A stretch of DNA of 64,000 bases from NCBI RefSeq assembly GCF_012844455.2, contig NZ_JABBCQ020000006.1:124001-188000 (forward strand). Direction: 5' to 3'. A program made the translations under genes and the position numbers. This DNA comes from Comamonas suwonensis. Its GTDB lineage: Bacteria > Pseudomonadota > Gammaproteobacteria > Burkholderiales > Burkholderiaceae_C. The notes beneath the pieces are model-generated. The model was given only the letters and a program-made list of their open reading frames with translations. It was not told the DNA's origin and did no database searches. Below are positions 34,091 through 53,400 of this stretch, in pieces (the first letter of the stretch is position 1; each line of letters starts with the position of its first letter).

Positions 34091-34128
34091 GAAAAACGCT
34101 CCCGTCTGCACAAGGCAGAGCGGGAGCG
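34091..34128 (-). terminator. Terminator of the rpoBC operon
   Basis: Minus-strand hairpin GCTCCCGCTCTGC / GCAGACGGGAGC followed by TTTTTCATTG. A second perfect stem without T-run (GATCTGAAGC-N8-GCTTCAGATC, 34144-34171) lies between rpoC and this terminator. Confidence 0.82.
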
Positions 34129-34181
34129 CGGTGCATCAGCAGTGATCTGAAGCCGTTGCCCGCTTCAGATCAGGGCTTTGC

Positions 34182-38408
<4,227 letters not shown>

Positions 38409-38530
38409 GTAACTCTTTCCCTTTTCGTCAAAAATCATTGCAGCCACCGCTGGATTTGCCTTGGTTTGAGGAAAGAACCAAGCGCAAATCCTTTGTTTTC
38501 AAGCGGTTGCAGCTCTCTGTTTAATAGGCG

Positions 38531-42643
<4,113 letters not shown>

Positions 42644-42875
42644 GAGATCTCCGGGCAAAGACATGAGTCCTGGGTCTGCGACGACTGCCCCACAGGGGTT
42701 TCCCCTGCGGGCTTGGCGGTTGGCCACTACCAACCATGGCTGACGGCGATGCGTTGCACACCGCCCGAACCAAGGCATCTTCTGCTGTCGGATTGTCAGA
42801 AGACACTAAAAAGCAGACTCCCAAAGAAACCTGCTTTCTGGTGTGTTCTTTCAGCGCGTTCCACAAGCGCCAAAG

Positions 42876-42905
42876 GCTGGAGACCCTTTTAAGAGTCTCC
42901 AGCCC
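42876..42905 (-). terminator. Hairpin in the rplL-rpoB spacer (attenuator or processing site)
   Basis: GGCTGGAGAC-N10-GTCTCCAGCC, a perfect 10-bp stem 14 bp after the rplL stop, with no long T-run. The equivalent spacer in other proteobacteria carries a partial terminator and RNase III site that lowers rpoBC expression relative to L7/L12. Confidence 0.65.
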
Positions 42906-42919
42906 TTGATTTTACTGAA

Positions 42920-43297
42920 TTACTTCAGTTCAGCCTTAGCACCGGCTTCGATCAGCTTCTTCACAGCAGCTTCAGCATCGGCCTTGGCAACGGCTTCCTT
43001 GACAGCCTTAGGAGCGCCGTCAACCAGATCCTTAGCTTCCTTCAGACCCAGGCCAGTGATTTCACGCACAGCCTTAATCACGGAAACCTTGTTCGCGCCA
43101 GCTTCCAGCAGCATGACGTTGAACTCGGTCTTTTCTTCAGCAGCAGCAGCGCCACCAGCAGCGCCGCCAGCAGCGGGAGCAGCCATAGCAGCGGCGGACA
43201 CGCCAAACTTCTCTTCAATAGCCTTGACCAGGTCGTTCAGTTCCAGAACAGTCATGCTGTCCAGGGCGGTCAAGAATGCGTCTTTATCGAATGCCAT
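42920..43297 (-). CDS. rplL: Ribosomal protein bL12 (L7/L12)
   Basis: 125 aa. N-terminal dimerisation region ([20 protein letters not shown]), Ala/Gly-rich hinge ([15 protein letters not shown]) and C-terminal factor-binding domain ([20 protein letters not shown]). Forms the ribosomal stalk with L10, recruiting translation GTPases. It follows rplJ by 38 bp. Confidence 0.98.
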   Translation of the reverse strand: MAFDKDAFLTALDSMTVLELNDLVKAIEEKFGVSAAAMAAPAAGGAAGGAAAAEEKTEFNVMLLEAGANKVSVIKAVREITGLGLKEAKDLVDGAPKAVKEAVAKADAEAAVKKLIEAGAKAELK

Positions 43298-43335
43298 TTT
43301 GATTTCCTAAAATTTGTTGGTTACTTGCCGAGCGC

Positions 43336-43860
43336 TTAGGCTTCGGCTGTTTCGGCTGCCACTTCGGCAGAGCCTTCGCTCTTCTTTGCCGCCAGAGCGC
43401 CCAGCACAACGGCTGTACGCGACATGGGGGACATAAGCAAGCCGCACACTTGTGCCAGCAGAACTTCCTTGGAAGGAATGCTAGCCAGTTGCTTCACACC
43501 GTCCACGTCCAGGGCTTTGCCACCGAAAGCGCCACCGCGAATTACCAACTTGTCGTTGGTCTTCGCGAAGTCGGCCACCACTTTAGCGGCTGCCACTGCG
43601 TCTTCAGAGAAGCCATAGATCAGAGGACCAGTCATCTGGTCAGCCACCACGTCAAACGCGCTACCGGCGACAGCACGGCGGGCCAGGGTGTTCTTCAACA
43701 CGCTCAGGCTCACACCCTTGCTGCGAGCATCAGCACGCAGTTTGGTCATGTCGGCGACCGTGATGCCACGGTATTCCGCGATCACAAGCGTTTGAGCTTT
43801 AGCGGCGAGGCTGGTCACTTCGTTGATGACCGCTTCTTTCTCACTGCGATTAAGACTCAA
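43336..43860 (-). CDS. rplJ: Ribosomal protein uL10
   Basis: 174 aa starting [15 protein letters not shown]. Characteristic [19 protein letters not shown] and [11 protein letters not shown]. Base of the L7/L12 stalk and translational autoregulator of the rplJL-rpoBC mRNA. Normal length. Confidence 0.98.
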   Translation of the reverse strand: MSLNRSEKEAVINEVTSLAAKAQTLVIAEYRGITVADMTKLRADARSKGVSLSVLKNTLARRAVAGSAFDVVADQMTGPLIYGFSEDAVAAAKVVADFAKTNDKLVIRGGAFGGKALDVDGVKQLASIPSKEVLLAQVCGLLMSPMSRTAVVLGALAAKKSEGSAEVAAETAEA

Positions 43861-44086
43861 GGTCTACTCCTTAAATGCACACTCAGGACAAGTCCCTCAT
43901 GCGCGCTCTTGTTGCAGCGACCAACTGTTTAGGAAAGAATTCCATCTGCAGCGGGATCGCCATCTGCGTTGGCCTTCGTGATTAAGTGATCCAATCACAC
44001 CAACGGTCTTGGATGACCTGCAAGAGCAACAACTCCTGCAGCCCACCACACCAGATGAGCCAGGCTCATCTGACGATTTCTAGCAA
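43861..44086 (-). promoter_or_regulatory. rplJ leader region
   Basis: 226 bp between rplA and rplJ with no gene. In other bacteria this leader contains the L10 promoter and the RNA site bound by the L10-L12 complex; inverted segments such as GTGATTAAGTGATCCAATCAC (43978-43998) suggest structure. Exact elements cannot be placed by eye. Confidence 0.5.
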
Positions 44087-44782
44087 TTACGCCGAGATGG
44101 ATTGTGTATCGACGCGAACGCCCACACCCATAGTCGACGACACTGCCACCTTGCGCAGGTACTGACCCTTGCTGGTAGCAGGCTTAGCCTTGTTCAGGGC
44201 ATCGATCAGAGCAGCCAGGTTACCTTGCAGCTTGTCGGAGTCGAACGAGCGACGGCCGATAGTGCCGTGAATGATACCGGCCTTGTCCACGCGGAACTGC
44301 ACTTGACCAGCCTTGGCGTTCTTCACAGCCGTAGCGACGTCAGGAGTCACAGTGCCAACCTTGGGGTTAGGCATCAGACCACGTGGGCCCAGGATCTGAC
44401 CCAGCTGACCCACAACGCGCATCGCGTCAGGAGCAGCGATCACCACGTCAAAGGGCATGTCACCGGCCTTGACCATAGCGGCCAGGTCGTCCATACCGAC
44501 CACGTCAGCACCAGCAGCCTTGGCTTCTTCAGCCTTGGCACCTTGAGCGAACACAGCCACGCGAGCAGTCTTACCAGTACCGTGAGGCAGCACAACAGCG
44601 CCGCGAACCACTTGGTCCGACTTCTTGGCATCCACGCCCAGTTGCACGGCCACGTCGATGGACTCATCAAACTTGGCAGTTGCAGCTTCCTTCACCAGCG
44701 CCACAGCATCAGCGAAAGCGTACAGCTTGTTGGAATCAACCTTGCCCTGGAGAGCTTTTTGCTTCTTGGTCAACTTGGCCAT
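44087..44782 (-). CDS. rplA: Ribosomal protein uL1
   Basis: 231 aa. [16 protein letters not shown] start, [14 protein letters not shown] and [15 protein letters not shown] are diagnostic. L1 stalk protein and, in known systems, translational repressor of the rplK-rplA mRNA. Starts immediately after the rplK stop. Confidence 0.98.
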   Translation of the reverse strand: MAKLTKKQKALQGKVDSNKLYAFADAVALVKEAATAKFDESIDVAVQLGVDAKKSDQVVRGAVVLPHGTGKTARVAVFAQGAKAEEAKAAGADVVGMDDLAAMVKAGDMPFDVVIAAPDAMRVVGQLGQILGPRGLMPNPKVGTVTPDVATAVKNAKAGQVQFRVDKAGIIHGTIGRRSFDSDKLQGNLAALIDALNKAKPATSKGQYLRKVAVSSTMGVGVRVDTQSISA

Positions 44783-45214
44783 TTACACGCCCTCCACAAT
44801 CACGCCCATCGAACGGGCAGAGCCAGCCAGCGTACGCACAGCAGCGTCGACGTCAGCGGCATTCATGTCCTTCAGCTTGGTGTTAGCAATTTCTTCCAGC
44901 TGAGCACGTGTGATCTTGCCGACCTTGTTCTTCAGAGGATTCGAAGAACCCTTGTCCAGCTTGATAGCCTTCTTGATCAGAACAGTTGCGGGAGGCGTCT
45001 TGATGATGAACGTGAAGCTCTTATCAGCAAAAGCCGTGATCACCACAGGCAAAGGCAGACCTGGCTCGACACCTTGGGTCTGGGCGTTGAACGCCTTGCA
45101 GAATTCCATGATGTTGAGGCCACGCTGACCCAGCGCAGGACCGATGGGAGGGGAAGGGTTGGCCTTACCAGCTGGCACTTGCAGCTTGATGAAGCCGACG
45201 ATTTTTTTCGCCAT
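44783..45214 (-). CDS. rplK: Ribosomal protein uL11
   Basis: 143 aa. [20 protein letters not shown] and [17 protein letters not shown] are diagnostic of L11, which binds the GTPase-associated 23S rRNA centre. Good ribosome site (AAGGAG) before the ATG. Directly coupled to rplA. Confidence 0.98.
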   Translation of the reverse strand: MAKKIVGFIKLQVPAGKANPSPPIGPALGQRGLNIMEFCKAFNAQTQGVEPGLPLPVVITAFADKSFTFIIKTPPATVLIKKAIKLDKGSSNPLKNKVGKITRAQLEEIANTKLKDMNAADVDAAVRTLAGSARSMGVIVEGV

Positions 45215-45284
45215 GTTGAGCTCCTTACGGGTATAACGCCACCTGCAACCTGTGCAAACAGCTCCCCGAGGTTTCTGACTCTAT

Positions 45285-45320
45285 AAAAAAGCTTCGCGTC
45301 GAGTCAAAAAACGCGAAGCC
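45285..45320 (-). terminator. Terminator between nusG and rplK
   Basis: On the minus strand GCTTCGCGT-N11-ACGCGAAGC is followed by TTTTTTAT. It separates secE-nusG from the ribosomal protein genes, so rplK should have its own promoter downstream. Confidence 0.82.
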
Positions 45321-45339
45321 CTAGATTCTATTGCGAATC

Positions 45340-45927
45340 TCAAGTTTTCTCAACTTGAGAGAATTCCAATTCCACAGGAGTTGCTCGGCCAAAGATGGTG
45401 ACCGATACGCGCAAACGATTCTTCTCGTAGTTGACTTCTTCAACCGAGCCATTGAAGTCTGCGAACGGACCTTCCTTGACGCGAATCAACTCACCCACCA
45501 TGAACTCGACCTTGTGACGCGGCTTTTCAGTGCCTTCCTGCATCTGGTCGACGATCTTGCGGATTTCTTCTTCAGAGATGGGGGCCGGACGATTCTTAGC
45601 ACCACCCACAAAGCCAGTGACTTTGCTAGTGTGCTTGACCAAGTGCCAAGTGTCATCTTCCATGACCATCTCGACAAAGACATAGCCCGGGAACAGGCGA
45701 CGATCTGTAGTGCGGCGCACGCCATTGCGCATTTCCACCACTTCTTCAGAAGGCACCAGAATGCGGCCAAACTTGGACTGCATGCCCGAACGCGCAATGC
45801 GCTCGGTAATATTACGCTCGACAGCCTTCTCCATACCCGAATAGGCATGGACGATATACCAGCGAAGATCGGGATTGGCGGATGCCGCTGCCCCACCATT
45901 CACATCTGTTTCGACAGTATCAGCCAT
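45340..45927 (-). CDS. nusG: Transcription termination/antitermination factor NusG
   Basis: 195 aa from the ATG at 45927 (GGAGGAAGTA upstream); the frame extends 13 codons into secE without support. NGN domain ([28 protein letters not shown]) and C-terminal KOW domain ([18 protein letters not shown]). Couples RNA polymerase with ribosome or Rho. The start overlaps the secE stop by one base (TAATG). Confidence 0.97.
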   Translation of the reverse strand: MADTVETDVNGGAAASANPDLRWYIVHAYSGMEKAVERNITERIARSGMQSKFGRILVPSEEVVEMRNGVRRTTDRRLFPGYVFVEMVMEDDTWHLVKHTSKVTGFVGGAKNRPAPISEEEIRKIVDQMQEGTEKPRHKVEFMVGELIRVKEGPFADFNGSVEEVNYEKNRLRVSVTIFGRATPVELEFSQVEKT

Positions 45928-46310
45928 TACTTCCTCCAGCCCAAAATCAGGTCGTACAAGACCCATTCAAGCGTCTTATCGGTGAACCACAAGAACAAGG
46001 CCATCACCACTACAAAGGCAAAGACATACAAAGTCATTTGCATCGTTTCTTTGCGGGTTGGCCAGACGACCTTCTTCACTTCACGCCAAGCATCACGGGC
46101 GAAGCCGATGAAGCGCTTACCTGGCTCGGAGATCAGAAAAACGAATGCAGATAACACCAGACCAACGATCAAGGCCGACCATTGCACCAGTGCACCTTGC
46201 TTGCTCAGCAGATAAAAGCCAGCAATAGAAGCAACAACTAAAGCCGCAACCGCGGCAATTTTTGCTTTGTCAGCCATAGAACTGACTGTTTCAACCTGAG
46301 TAGTGGCCAT
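45927..46310 (-). CDS. secE: Preprotein translocase subunit SecE
   Basis: 127 aa from the ATG at 46310 (MATTQVETV); an upstream in-frame ATG at 46328 is less likely. Three hydrophobic segments as in the long proteobacterial SecE, plus the conserved amphipathic motif [18 protein letters not shown] before the last TM helix. Inner membrane, SecYEG complex. Confidence 0.96.
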   Translation of the reverse strand: MATTQVETVSSMADKAKIAAVAALVVASIAGFYLLSKQGALVQWSALIVGLVLSAFVFLISEPGKRFIGFARDAWREVKKVVWPTRKETMQMTLYVFAFVVVMALFLWFTDKTLEWVLYDLILGWRK

Positions 46311-46355
46311 ATTTCGTTTCAAATGCACAAAAATTGTGCAAATTCAAGACACAAA

Positions 46356-46374
46356 AGCCCGCCAAAGGCGGGCT
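46356..46374 (-). terminator. Hairpin after tRNA-Trp
   Basis: AGCCCGCC-TTT-GGCGGGCT followed by TTTGTG on the minus strand, about 25 bp after the tRNA-Trp 3' end; probably ends or attenuates the tuf-tRNA-Trp transcript before secE. Confidence 0.7.
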
Positions 46375-46398
46375 CTTGTTGATTCCACCATTAAGAGG

Positions 46399-46474
46399 TG
46401 GCAGGGGCAGTAGGAATCGAACCTACAACCTTCGGTTTTGGAGACCGACGCTCTGCCAATTGAGCTATACCCCT
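46399..46474 (-). tRNA. tRNA-Trp (CCA)
   Basis: 76 nt with encoded CCA. Acceptor AGGGGTA pairs with TGCCCCT; anticodon loop TCTCCAAAA region gives CCA. Located between tuf and secE, the classical position. Confidence 0.95.
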
Positions 46475-46483
46475 ACAAATCTA

Positions 46484-47674
46484 TTAAGCAATAATCTTGG
46501 CAACCACACCGGCACCAACAGTACGACCACCTTCGCGGATAGCGAAGCGCAGACCTTCTTCCATGGCGATAGGAGCGATCAGCTTGACAGTGATCGAAAC
46601 GTTATCACCAGGCATCACCATTTCTTTGCCTTCTGGCAGTTCGATGGAGCCGGTCACGTCAGTTGTACGGAAGTAGAACTGAGGGCGGTAGTTGTTGAAG
46701 AAAGGAGTGTGGCGACCGCCTTCGTCCTTGGACAGCACGTACACTTCGGAAGTGAACTGTGTGTGGGGCTTGATGGAGCCGGGCTTGGCCAGAACTTGGC
46801 CGCGCTGGACATCTTCACGCTTGGTGCCGCGCAGCAGCAGGCCAACGTTATCGCCAGCTTGACCTTGGTCCAGCAGCTTGCGGAACATTTCCACGCCGGT
46901 GCAAATCGTCTTGGCAGTATCTGTGATACCGACGATTTCGATTTCTTCGCCGACCTTGATGATGCCGCGTTCGATACGGCCAGTCACCACAGTGCCGCGA
47001 CCGGAGATCGAGAACACGTCTTCCACAGGCATCACGAAGGCGCCGTCGATAGCACGCTCGGGAGTGGGGATGTATGTATCCAGGGCTTCGGCCAGACGCA
47101 GGATAGCGGGTTCACCCTTGTCGGATTGGTCGCCTTCCAGAGCCAGCTTAGCGGAGCCGCGGATGATAGGAGTGTCATCACCGGGGAAGTCGTACTTGGA
47201 CAGCAGCTCGCGCACTTCCATTTCGACCAGTTCCAGCAGTTCTTCGTCGTCCACCATGTCGGCCTTGTTCAGGAACACGATGATGTAAGGAACGCCCACT
47301 TGACGCGACAGCAGGATGTGCTCGCGAGTCTGGGGCATGGGGCCGTCAGCTGCGGAGCAAACCAGGATAGCGCCGTCCATCTGAGCAGCACCAGTGATCA
47401 TGTTCTTCACATAGTCAGCGTGACCGGGGCAGTCAACGTGAGCGTAGTGACGAGCAGCAGTTTCGTATTCAACGTGCGAAGTGTTGATCGTGATACCACG
47501 AGCCTTTTCTTCGGGAGCGTTGTCGATCTGCGAGTAATCCTTGGCTTCGCCGCCGAAGTGCTTGGACAGCACAGTAGCGATAGCAGCAGTCAGAGTGGTC
47601 TTACCGTGGTCAACGTGACCGATGGTGCCCACGTTAACGTGGGGCTTTGTGCGCTCGAATTTTTCTTTTGCCAT
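46484..47674 (-). CDS. tuf: Elongation factor Tu
   Basis: 396 aa. G1 [14 protein letters not shown], effector [14 protein letters not shown]3 [13 protein letters not shown]4 NKADM and G5 SAKLALEGD region. Domain 2/3 are complete and the protein ends [11 protein letters not shown]. Sits between the tRNA Thr/Gly/Tyr cluster and tRNA-Trp/secE, corresponding to tufB of enterobacteria. Confidence 0.98.
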   Translation of the reverse strand: MAKEKFERTKPHVNVGTIGHVDHGKTTLTAAIATVLSKHFGGEAKDYSQIDNAPEEKARGITINTSHVEYETAARHYAHVDCPGHADYVKNMITGAAQMDGAILVCSAADGPMPQTREHILLSRQVGVPYIIVFLNKADMVDDEELLELVEMEVRELLSKYDFPGDDTPIIRGSAKLALEGDQSDKGEPAILRLAEALDTYIPTPERAIDGAFVMPVEDVFSISGRGTVVTGRIERGIIKVGEEIEIVGITDTAKTICTGVEMFRKLLDQGQAGDNVGLLLRGTKREDVQRGQVLAKPGSIKPHTQFTSEVYVLSKDEGGRHTPFFNNYRPQFYFRTTDVTGSIELPEGKEMVMPGDNVSITVKLIAPIAMEEGLRFAIREGGRTVGAGVVAKIIA

Positions 47675-47749
47675 TTTTCCGACTCCGAAAAAACTAATTG
47701 ACTACAAGATGATTTCGGCGCTACCCCATTAAATGAGCGCACCAGAAAA

Positions 47750-47824
<75 letters not shown>

Positions 47825-47868
47825 AATGAAGCTGAAAACAACTTCAAAAGAATTTTTTGCTCGCAAAC

Positions 47869-47942
47869 TGGAGCGGGAGACGGGAATCGAACCCGCGTCA
47901 TTAGCTTGGAAGGCTAGGGTTCTACCATTGAACTACTCCCGC
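47869..47942 (-). tRNA. tRNA-Gly (TCC)
   Basis: 74 nt with CCA. Acceptor GCGGGAG/CTCCCGC; anticodon loop CTTCCAA gives TCC. Confidence 0.95.
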
Positions 47943-48000
47943 ACAGATTCACAACTGCACGTGATTGCCACTTTCAGCAACCGCTCTTCTTCACCATCAC

Positions 48001-48086
48001 TGGTGGAGGGGACAGGATTCGAACCTGTGTACGCGTTAGCGGGCAGATTTACAGTCTGCTGCCTTTAACCACTCGGCCACCCCTCC
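48001..48086 (-). tRNA. tRNA-Tyr (GTA)
   Basis: 86 nt with CCA and a long variable arm (class II). Acceptor GGAGGGG/CCCCTCC; anticodon loop CTGTAAA gives GTA. Confidence 0.95.
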
Positions 48087-48164
48087 GAAGAGATTTGAAT
48101 TATAGCATCGTTTTTTAACTCAAAAAGAAATCTGAAATTTCTTTTCGTTTATCTAACTTTAGCT

Positions 48165-48240
48165 TGGTGCGGCTGGCGGGGATCGAACCCACGACCCTTG
48201 GCTTCGGAGGCCAATACTCTATCCACTGAGCTACAGCCGC
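48165..48240 (-). tRNA. tRNA-Arg (CCG)
   Basis: 76 nt with CCA. Acceptor GCGGCTG/CAGCCGC; anticodon stem TTGGC/GCCAA with loop CTCCGAA gives CCG. First of the tRNA cluster in transcription order. Confidence 0.93.
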
Positions 48241-48313
48241 GAACCCGTTAGATCGCTTGCACAACCAACAACAATTCAACAGGCGCAATTATGCACGGGT
48301 TTGATCACCCAAA

Positions 48314-48934
48314 TCACAAACTCAGTCGAAATCCTAATCCAGACAAATAGACATCCACCGACATCGACCCCGCCTTGAGCAATGAGAAACTGCCTTCGGT
48401 CAGGGTCCAGCCATGGATGAGACCCACAAAAAGGGAGTGCAGGCCTAACGCAGCCTCCTCTGGCAACACTTGCAGCTGCACCGACTGCGCCTGGGCGGCT
48501 GCTGCCAGATCTCGCGCAAACTTCTCACGAGCTTCGGATGAATTTTTAACGTGTTGCAAGCGGACATCGGCCAGCTCTCCAACATATTCCATCTTGAAGA
48601 GCGCCGTTTCAAAGACCTTGCGCCTGCGCACATCCTCATCCAGACTCTCGAATACGTGCTGAATAGAGTGACGAATACGCTCTAGCGGTGGCAACTCGGC
48701 ATAGCGGTCGTCACAGATTTCATCGAAAGGCAGACATATGCGCCCCAGCATGGAAACAAAGACATCCATCTTGTCCTTGAAATGCCAGTACACAGCACCT
48801 CGCGTCGCACCTGCACGCAACGCAATATCCCCAAGCGAGGTTCGGGATACACCTTTTTCAAAAAACACCTCTTCTGCTGCATCCAGCAGCTTGGTGCGCG
48901 TCTCATCTGCCTCTGCCTTGGTTCTTCGAGCCAT
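48314..48934 (-). CDS. TetR-family repressor of the adjacent RND pump
   Basis: 206 aa. N-terminal HTH KLLDAAEEVFFEKGVSRTSL with GATRGAVYWHFKDKMDVF, the pattern of AcrR/TtgR-type repressors; the C-terminal ligand domain fits the same subfamily (GLIHGWTLTEGSFSLL). Transcribed divergently from the efflux operon with a 24-bp palindrome between them. Expected to be inactivated by pump substrates (known for the family). Confidence 0.92.
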   Translation of the reverse strand: MARRTKAEADETRTKLLDAAEEVFFEKGVSRTSLGDIALRAGATRGAVYWHFKDKMDVFVSMLGRICLPFDEICDDRYAELPPLERIRHSIQHVFESLDEDVRRRKVFETALFKMEYVGELADVRLQHVKNSSEAREKFARDLAAAAQAQSVQLQVLPEEAALGLHSLFVGLIHGWTLTEGSFSLLKAGSMSVDVYLSGLGFRLSL

Positions 48935-49016
48935 TACTCACCCTTTTCATTACTCGCCTGCAGTAATGCACGACGAGAACCGCTTGTTTTGCCCGCCTTT
49001 ACGCAGGCTTTTCAAT

Positions 49017-49040
49017 TATACATTTATGCATGTATGTATA
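49017..49040. promoter_or_regulatory. Probable TetR-type operator with overlapping divergent promoters
   Basis: TATACAT-N10-ATGTATA, a 24-bp palindrome in the intergenic region. TATAAT-like -10 boxes flank it on both strands (49037-49042 plus; 49015-49020 minus), so repressor binding would block both promoters. -35 boxes are not clear. Confidence 0.65.
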
Positions 49041-49152
49041 ATTTCTTCAACACTGATGCACAAAGTTTTCCCTAGGGATTACTCTTAAATGAGCGCTCCA
49101 ACCCGGACTGCGCTCTTTTCCTTTTTTCACAATGTCAACCGGAAGGACGTTC

Positions 49153-50466
49153 ATGCACCCGATGTATGAAGAACACAAGGCTCTCGACAATCAGCCCAAA
49201 TTTGCCGCCTCCTGCACACGCTCCATGGCCATAAGCCTTAGCCTGATTGCAGCTTTGGGCCTTGCCGCCTGCGGTGACAAAAAAGAAGATCCTCAAAAGG
49301 CACAAGCTGCAGCACAGGCGCAGCCACCCGAAGTGGGCGTGGTTACGGTATCTCTGCAAAGTGTGCCTTTGATTTCTGACCTCCCCGGCCGCCTCGAAGC
49401 CTCTCGTATTGCACAAGTTCGCGCCCGTGCAGCAGGGATCGTGCAAAAGCGTCTGTTCCAGGAAGGCTCTGACGTAAAAGCCGGCCAGCCACTTTTCCAG
49501 ATCGACAACACGCCCTACAAAGCCAACCTGCAAAGCGCCCAAGCAACACTGGCACAAGCAGAAGCCAATCTGGCTCAGGCCTCTGCCACGGCTCGTCGCT
49601 ACAAGCCCCTGGTTGAGGCCAATGCCATCAGCAAGCAAGAGTACGACACCGCCATCGCCAACGAAAAGGCAGCGCTCGCTCAAGTCGTCGCAGGCAAGGC
49701 CGCCGTTACAAATGCAAACGTCAACCTTGGCTATGCCAGCGTAACAGCCCCTATCTCCGGTCGAATTGGTCGTGCGCTGGTGACTGAAGGCGCATTGGTT
49801 GGCCAAGGCGAAGCCACGCAACTGGCAACTATCCAGCAGGTCAACCCACTGTATGTGAATCTGACCCAGTCATCTTCTGAAATCATGCGCATGCGTGAAG
49901 CGTTGGCTTCTGGCAAGTTAGCAAAAGTAGGTGACAACGCAGCCCGTGTCCACGTCTATTTGGACGATGGCAAGCAATACGCCCACACCGGCAAGCTGCT
50001 GTTTACCGATCTCTCCGTAGACCCGACAACGGGCCAAGTCAGCGTACGCGCAGAGTTACCTAACCCCGATGGAATGCTACTGCCCGGCACCTATGTACGC
50101 GTGCGCCTGGAACAAGCTCAGATTGAAAACGCGGTACTAATTCCTCAGCAGGCCGTAACTCGCAATGAAAAAGGCAACTTTGTCATGGTCGTTGCCGAAG
50201 ATGGCTCTGTGGCCCCTCGCCCCGTGCAAATCAGCCAGTCCAACGGTAACAACTGGGTTGTGACATCCGGCCTGAAGAACGGGGAAAAGGTCATGGTCGA
50301 TGGCTTGATCAAGGTTGGCATGGGTGCCAAGAAGGTCAAACCTGTGGAATTTAATGCCGCCCCGGCCGCTCAGCCACAGCCAGCACCAAAAGCACCAGAA
50401 GCACCCGCGCAAGAAAAACCCGCTGCGGCAGCTGAAGGCGCTGGCGACGCTCCAACGGCTAAATAA
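49153..50466 (+). CDS. RND efflux periplasmic adaptor (membrane fusion) lipoprotein
   Basis: 437 aa from the ATG at 49153, chosen for the GGAAGG site just upstream; ATGs at 49132 and 49162 are alternatives. Lipobox LGLAACG. Barrel-sandwich and hairpin regions are typical: RVRARAAGIVQKRLFQEGSDVKAG-type lipoyl half, coiled-coil LAQAEANLAQASATARRYKPL, and YASVTAPISGRIGRALVTEG. C-terminus is Ala/Pro-rich. AcrA/MexA/TtgA type; links the inner-membrane pump and outer-membrane channel encoded next. Confidence 0.95.
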   Translation: MHPMYEEHKALDNQPKFAASCTRSMAISLSLIAALGLAACGDKKEDPQKAQAAAQAQPPEVGVVTVSLQSVPLISDLPGRLEASRIAQVRARAAGIVQKRLFQEGSDVKAGQPLFQIDNTPYKANLQSAQATLAQAEANLAQASATARRYKPLVEANAISKQEYDTAIANEKAALAQVVAGKAAVTNANVNLGYASVTAPISGRIGRALVTEGALVGQGEATQLATIQQVNPLYVNLTQSSSEIMRMREALASGKLAKVGDNAARVHVYLDDGKQYAHTGKLLFTDLSVDPTTGQVSVRAELPNPDGMLLPGTYVRVRLEQAQIENAVLIPQQAVTRNEKGNFVMVVAEDGSVAPRPVQISQSNGNNWVVTSGLKNGEKVMVDGLIKVGMGAKKVKPVEFNAAPAAQPQPAPKAPEAPAQEKPAAAAEGAGDAPTAK

Positions 50467-50480
50467 CAGGCATACGATCC

Positions 50481-53400
50481 ATGTCTAAGTTTTTTATTCA
50501 CAGACCGATCTTTGCCTGGGTGATTGCGATTTTCGTGATCATTGCGGGCGTGATCTCCATCACAAAGCTACCGATAGCGCAGTTCCCATCGGTCGCTCCC
50601 CCTACCATCAACGTGACCGCGACCTATCCAGGCGCTACGTCACAGACCATGACGGACTCCGTACTGCAACTGATCGAGCGCGAAATCAACGGCGCGCAAG
50701 GTCTGATGTATATGGAGTCCTCGGCACCTGCGGGTGGTCAAGGTACCTTGACCGTCACATTTGCCCCCGGCACCAACCCTGACCTGGCTCAGGTGGATGT
50801 GCAAAACCGCCTCGCTCGTGTTCTGCCCCGTCTGCCACAGGTGGTTCAGGCCCTGGGCGTGCGGGTCGACAAATCCATGAGCAATTTCCTGATGATTCTG
50901 GCTTTTCAAGCCGCATCCGGGGAAACCTCTCGTGACGACATCGCCGACTATGTCAACCGAAATGTCGTGCCTGAAATCCAACGTCTGGATGGCGTCGGTA
51001 AGGCCCAGCTGTTTGCTGCGGGCCGCGCCATGCGCGTCTGGATCGATCCGGCCAAGCTGCAAGGCTTTGGGCTGTCGATCACATCCGTCAATGCAGCCAT
51101 CGCCGCGCAAAACCAGCAAATTTCTGGTGGCGCTCTGGGCGACCTGCCCAGCACTTCGGGCACAAGCACCACGGCCACCATTGTTGTACCCGGCCAACTG
51201 ACAACACCTGAGCAATTTGGCGAAGTCGTGTTGCGCTCCAACTCCGACGGCTCAACCGTGCGCCTGAAGGATGTGGCACGCATCGAGCTGGGTATCGAAA
51301 GCTACGCCTTCGAGTCCCGACTGGATGGCAAGCCTGCCGTGGCTATGGCTGTACAGCTGACTTCGACTGCCAACGCCATGGCAACGGCCACGCTGGTCAA
51401 GGCCAAGATGGCCGAGATGGAACCCTTCTTGCCTACCGGCGTGAAGTGGTCTTCACCGTATGACACCTCCAAGTTCGTGAAGATTTCCATCGAAAAGGTG
51501 GTGCATACGCTGATTGAAGCCATTGTGCTGGTGTTCATCGTGATGCTGATCTTCTTGCAGAACATCCGCTACACCTTGATTCCCACGATCGTGGTGCCTA
51601 TTGCGCTGCTGGGTACCTTTGCCGTGATGTTGATGGTCGGTCTGACCATCAACATTCTGGCCATGTTCGCCATGGTGCTGGTGATTGGTATCGTCGTTGA
51701 CGATGCCATCGTGGTTGTGGAAAACGTCGAACGCATCATGTCCGAGGAAGGCTTGTCGCCCAAGGACGCCACCATCAAGGCCATGGGCCAGATTCAAGGT
51801 GCCGTGGTTGGCATTACCGTGATTCTGGTGACTGTGTTCCTGCCACTCGCTGCATTCTCCGGTGCCACTGGCAATATCTATCGCCAGTTCTCGCTGGTGA
51901 TGGCAATCTCGATCTTCTTCTCCGGCTTCTTTGCGCTGACGCTGACGCCCGCGCTGTGTGCCACCATGCTCAAGCCCATCCCCAAGGGCCATGCACACGA
52001 CAAGAAGACCGGCCTGCTTGGCCCGTTCTACAACTGGTTCAACCGCAAGTTTGAAGCAGGTACGCAGCGCTACTCCTCCGCACTCTCCAGTGTGGTCAAG
52101 CGCTCCGTACAAGCCTTCATCGTCTATCTGGTTGTCATCGCGGGCGTGATCTTCATGTTCATGCGACTGCCAACCGCCTTCCTGCCCTCTGAAGATCAGG
52201 GCTACGTTATCTCGTTGACGCAGCTGCCTCCCGGTGCCACCCTGGAGCGCACCAGCAAGACGGTTGCAGAACTGGAGCAATTTGTACTGAGCCAGCCTGA
52301 AGTCGATCACATCATCAGCATTCTGGGCTTCAGCTTCATGGGTCAGGGTCAGAACGTGGGCCTGGCGTTCACCACACTCAAAGACTGGACTCAACGAACC
52401 GCCCCCGGTTCGGATGCCAAGTCCTTTGCTGATCGCACCATGGGTGCCATGTCCAAGCTGCGCGATGGTTTCATCTTCACGCTGGTACCGCCATCCATCT
52501 CTGAGCTGGGCAATAGCGACGGTTTCACCTTCCGCCTGCAAGACCGCAGCGGCAAGGGCCATGCTGCACTGCTGGAGGCCCGCAACCAGCTGATTGCCAA
52601 GGCCAACCAGAGCCAAGTGCTGGCTGGCGTACGCTTTGATGGCGTGGATGACGCTCCGCAATGGAAGGTCGACATCAACCGCGATGCCGTCTATGCCCAG
52701 CGCGTCAACATGAGCGATCTGGCCTCTACGCTGGCAACAGCCCTGGGGTCGTCCAACTCCACGGACTTCCCCAACAACGGGTTCATGCAGCGCGTGACCA
52801 TTCAGGCTGATGCAACTCGCCGCATGCAGCCGGAAGACGTGATGCGTTTGACCGTGCCCAACGCACAGGGCCAACTGGTCGAGCTGTCCACCATGGTCAG
52901 CGCCAAGTGGATCAGCGGCCCCATGCAGCTGACTCGCTACAACGGCTACCCCTCCATGAGCATTACTGGTCAGGCCAAGCCCGGCTTTACCAGCGGTGAC
53001 GCCATGAAGGAAATGGAACAGCTGGCCAAGGGTCTGCCTGAAGGCTTCAGCTACGAGTGGACAGGTCAGTCGCTGGACGAAAAGAAGGCTGGCTCCTCCG
53101 CCATGCTGCTCTACGCGTTCTCCATTCTGGCCGTGTTCCTGTGTCTGGCTGCCCTGTATGAAAGCTGGAGCATTCCACTGTCCGTGTTGCTGGTCGTGCC
53201 CTTGGGCGTGTTCGGCGCCGTGGCCGGTGTGCTGATGCGCGGCATGCCTAACGACATCTACTTCCAGGTCGCGCTGATTACGGTCATTGGTCTCTCGGCC
53301 AAGAACGCCATTCTGATTGTGGAGTTCGCCAAGGACCTGCATGCCGAAGGCAAAACCGCACTGGAAGCCGCACTGGAAGCGGGCCACCTGCGTTTCCGCC

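Noticed and set aside
44102..47701. Plus-strand frames opposite rplA/rplK and tuf (394 and 455 codons)
   Set aside because: Shadows of ribosomal protein and EF-Tu genes.
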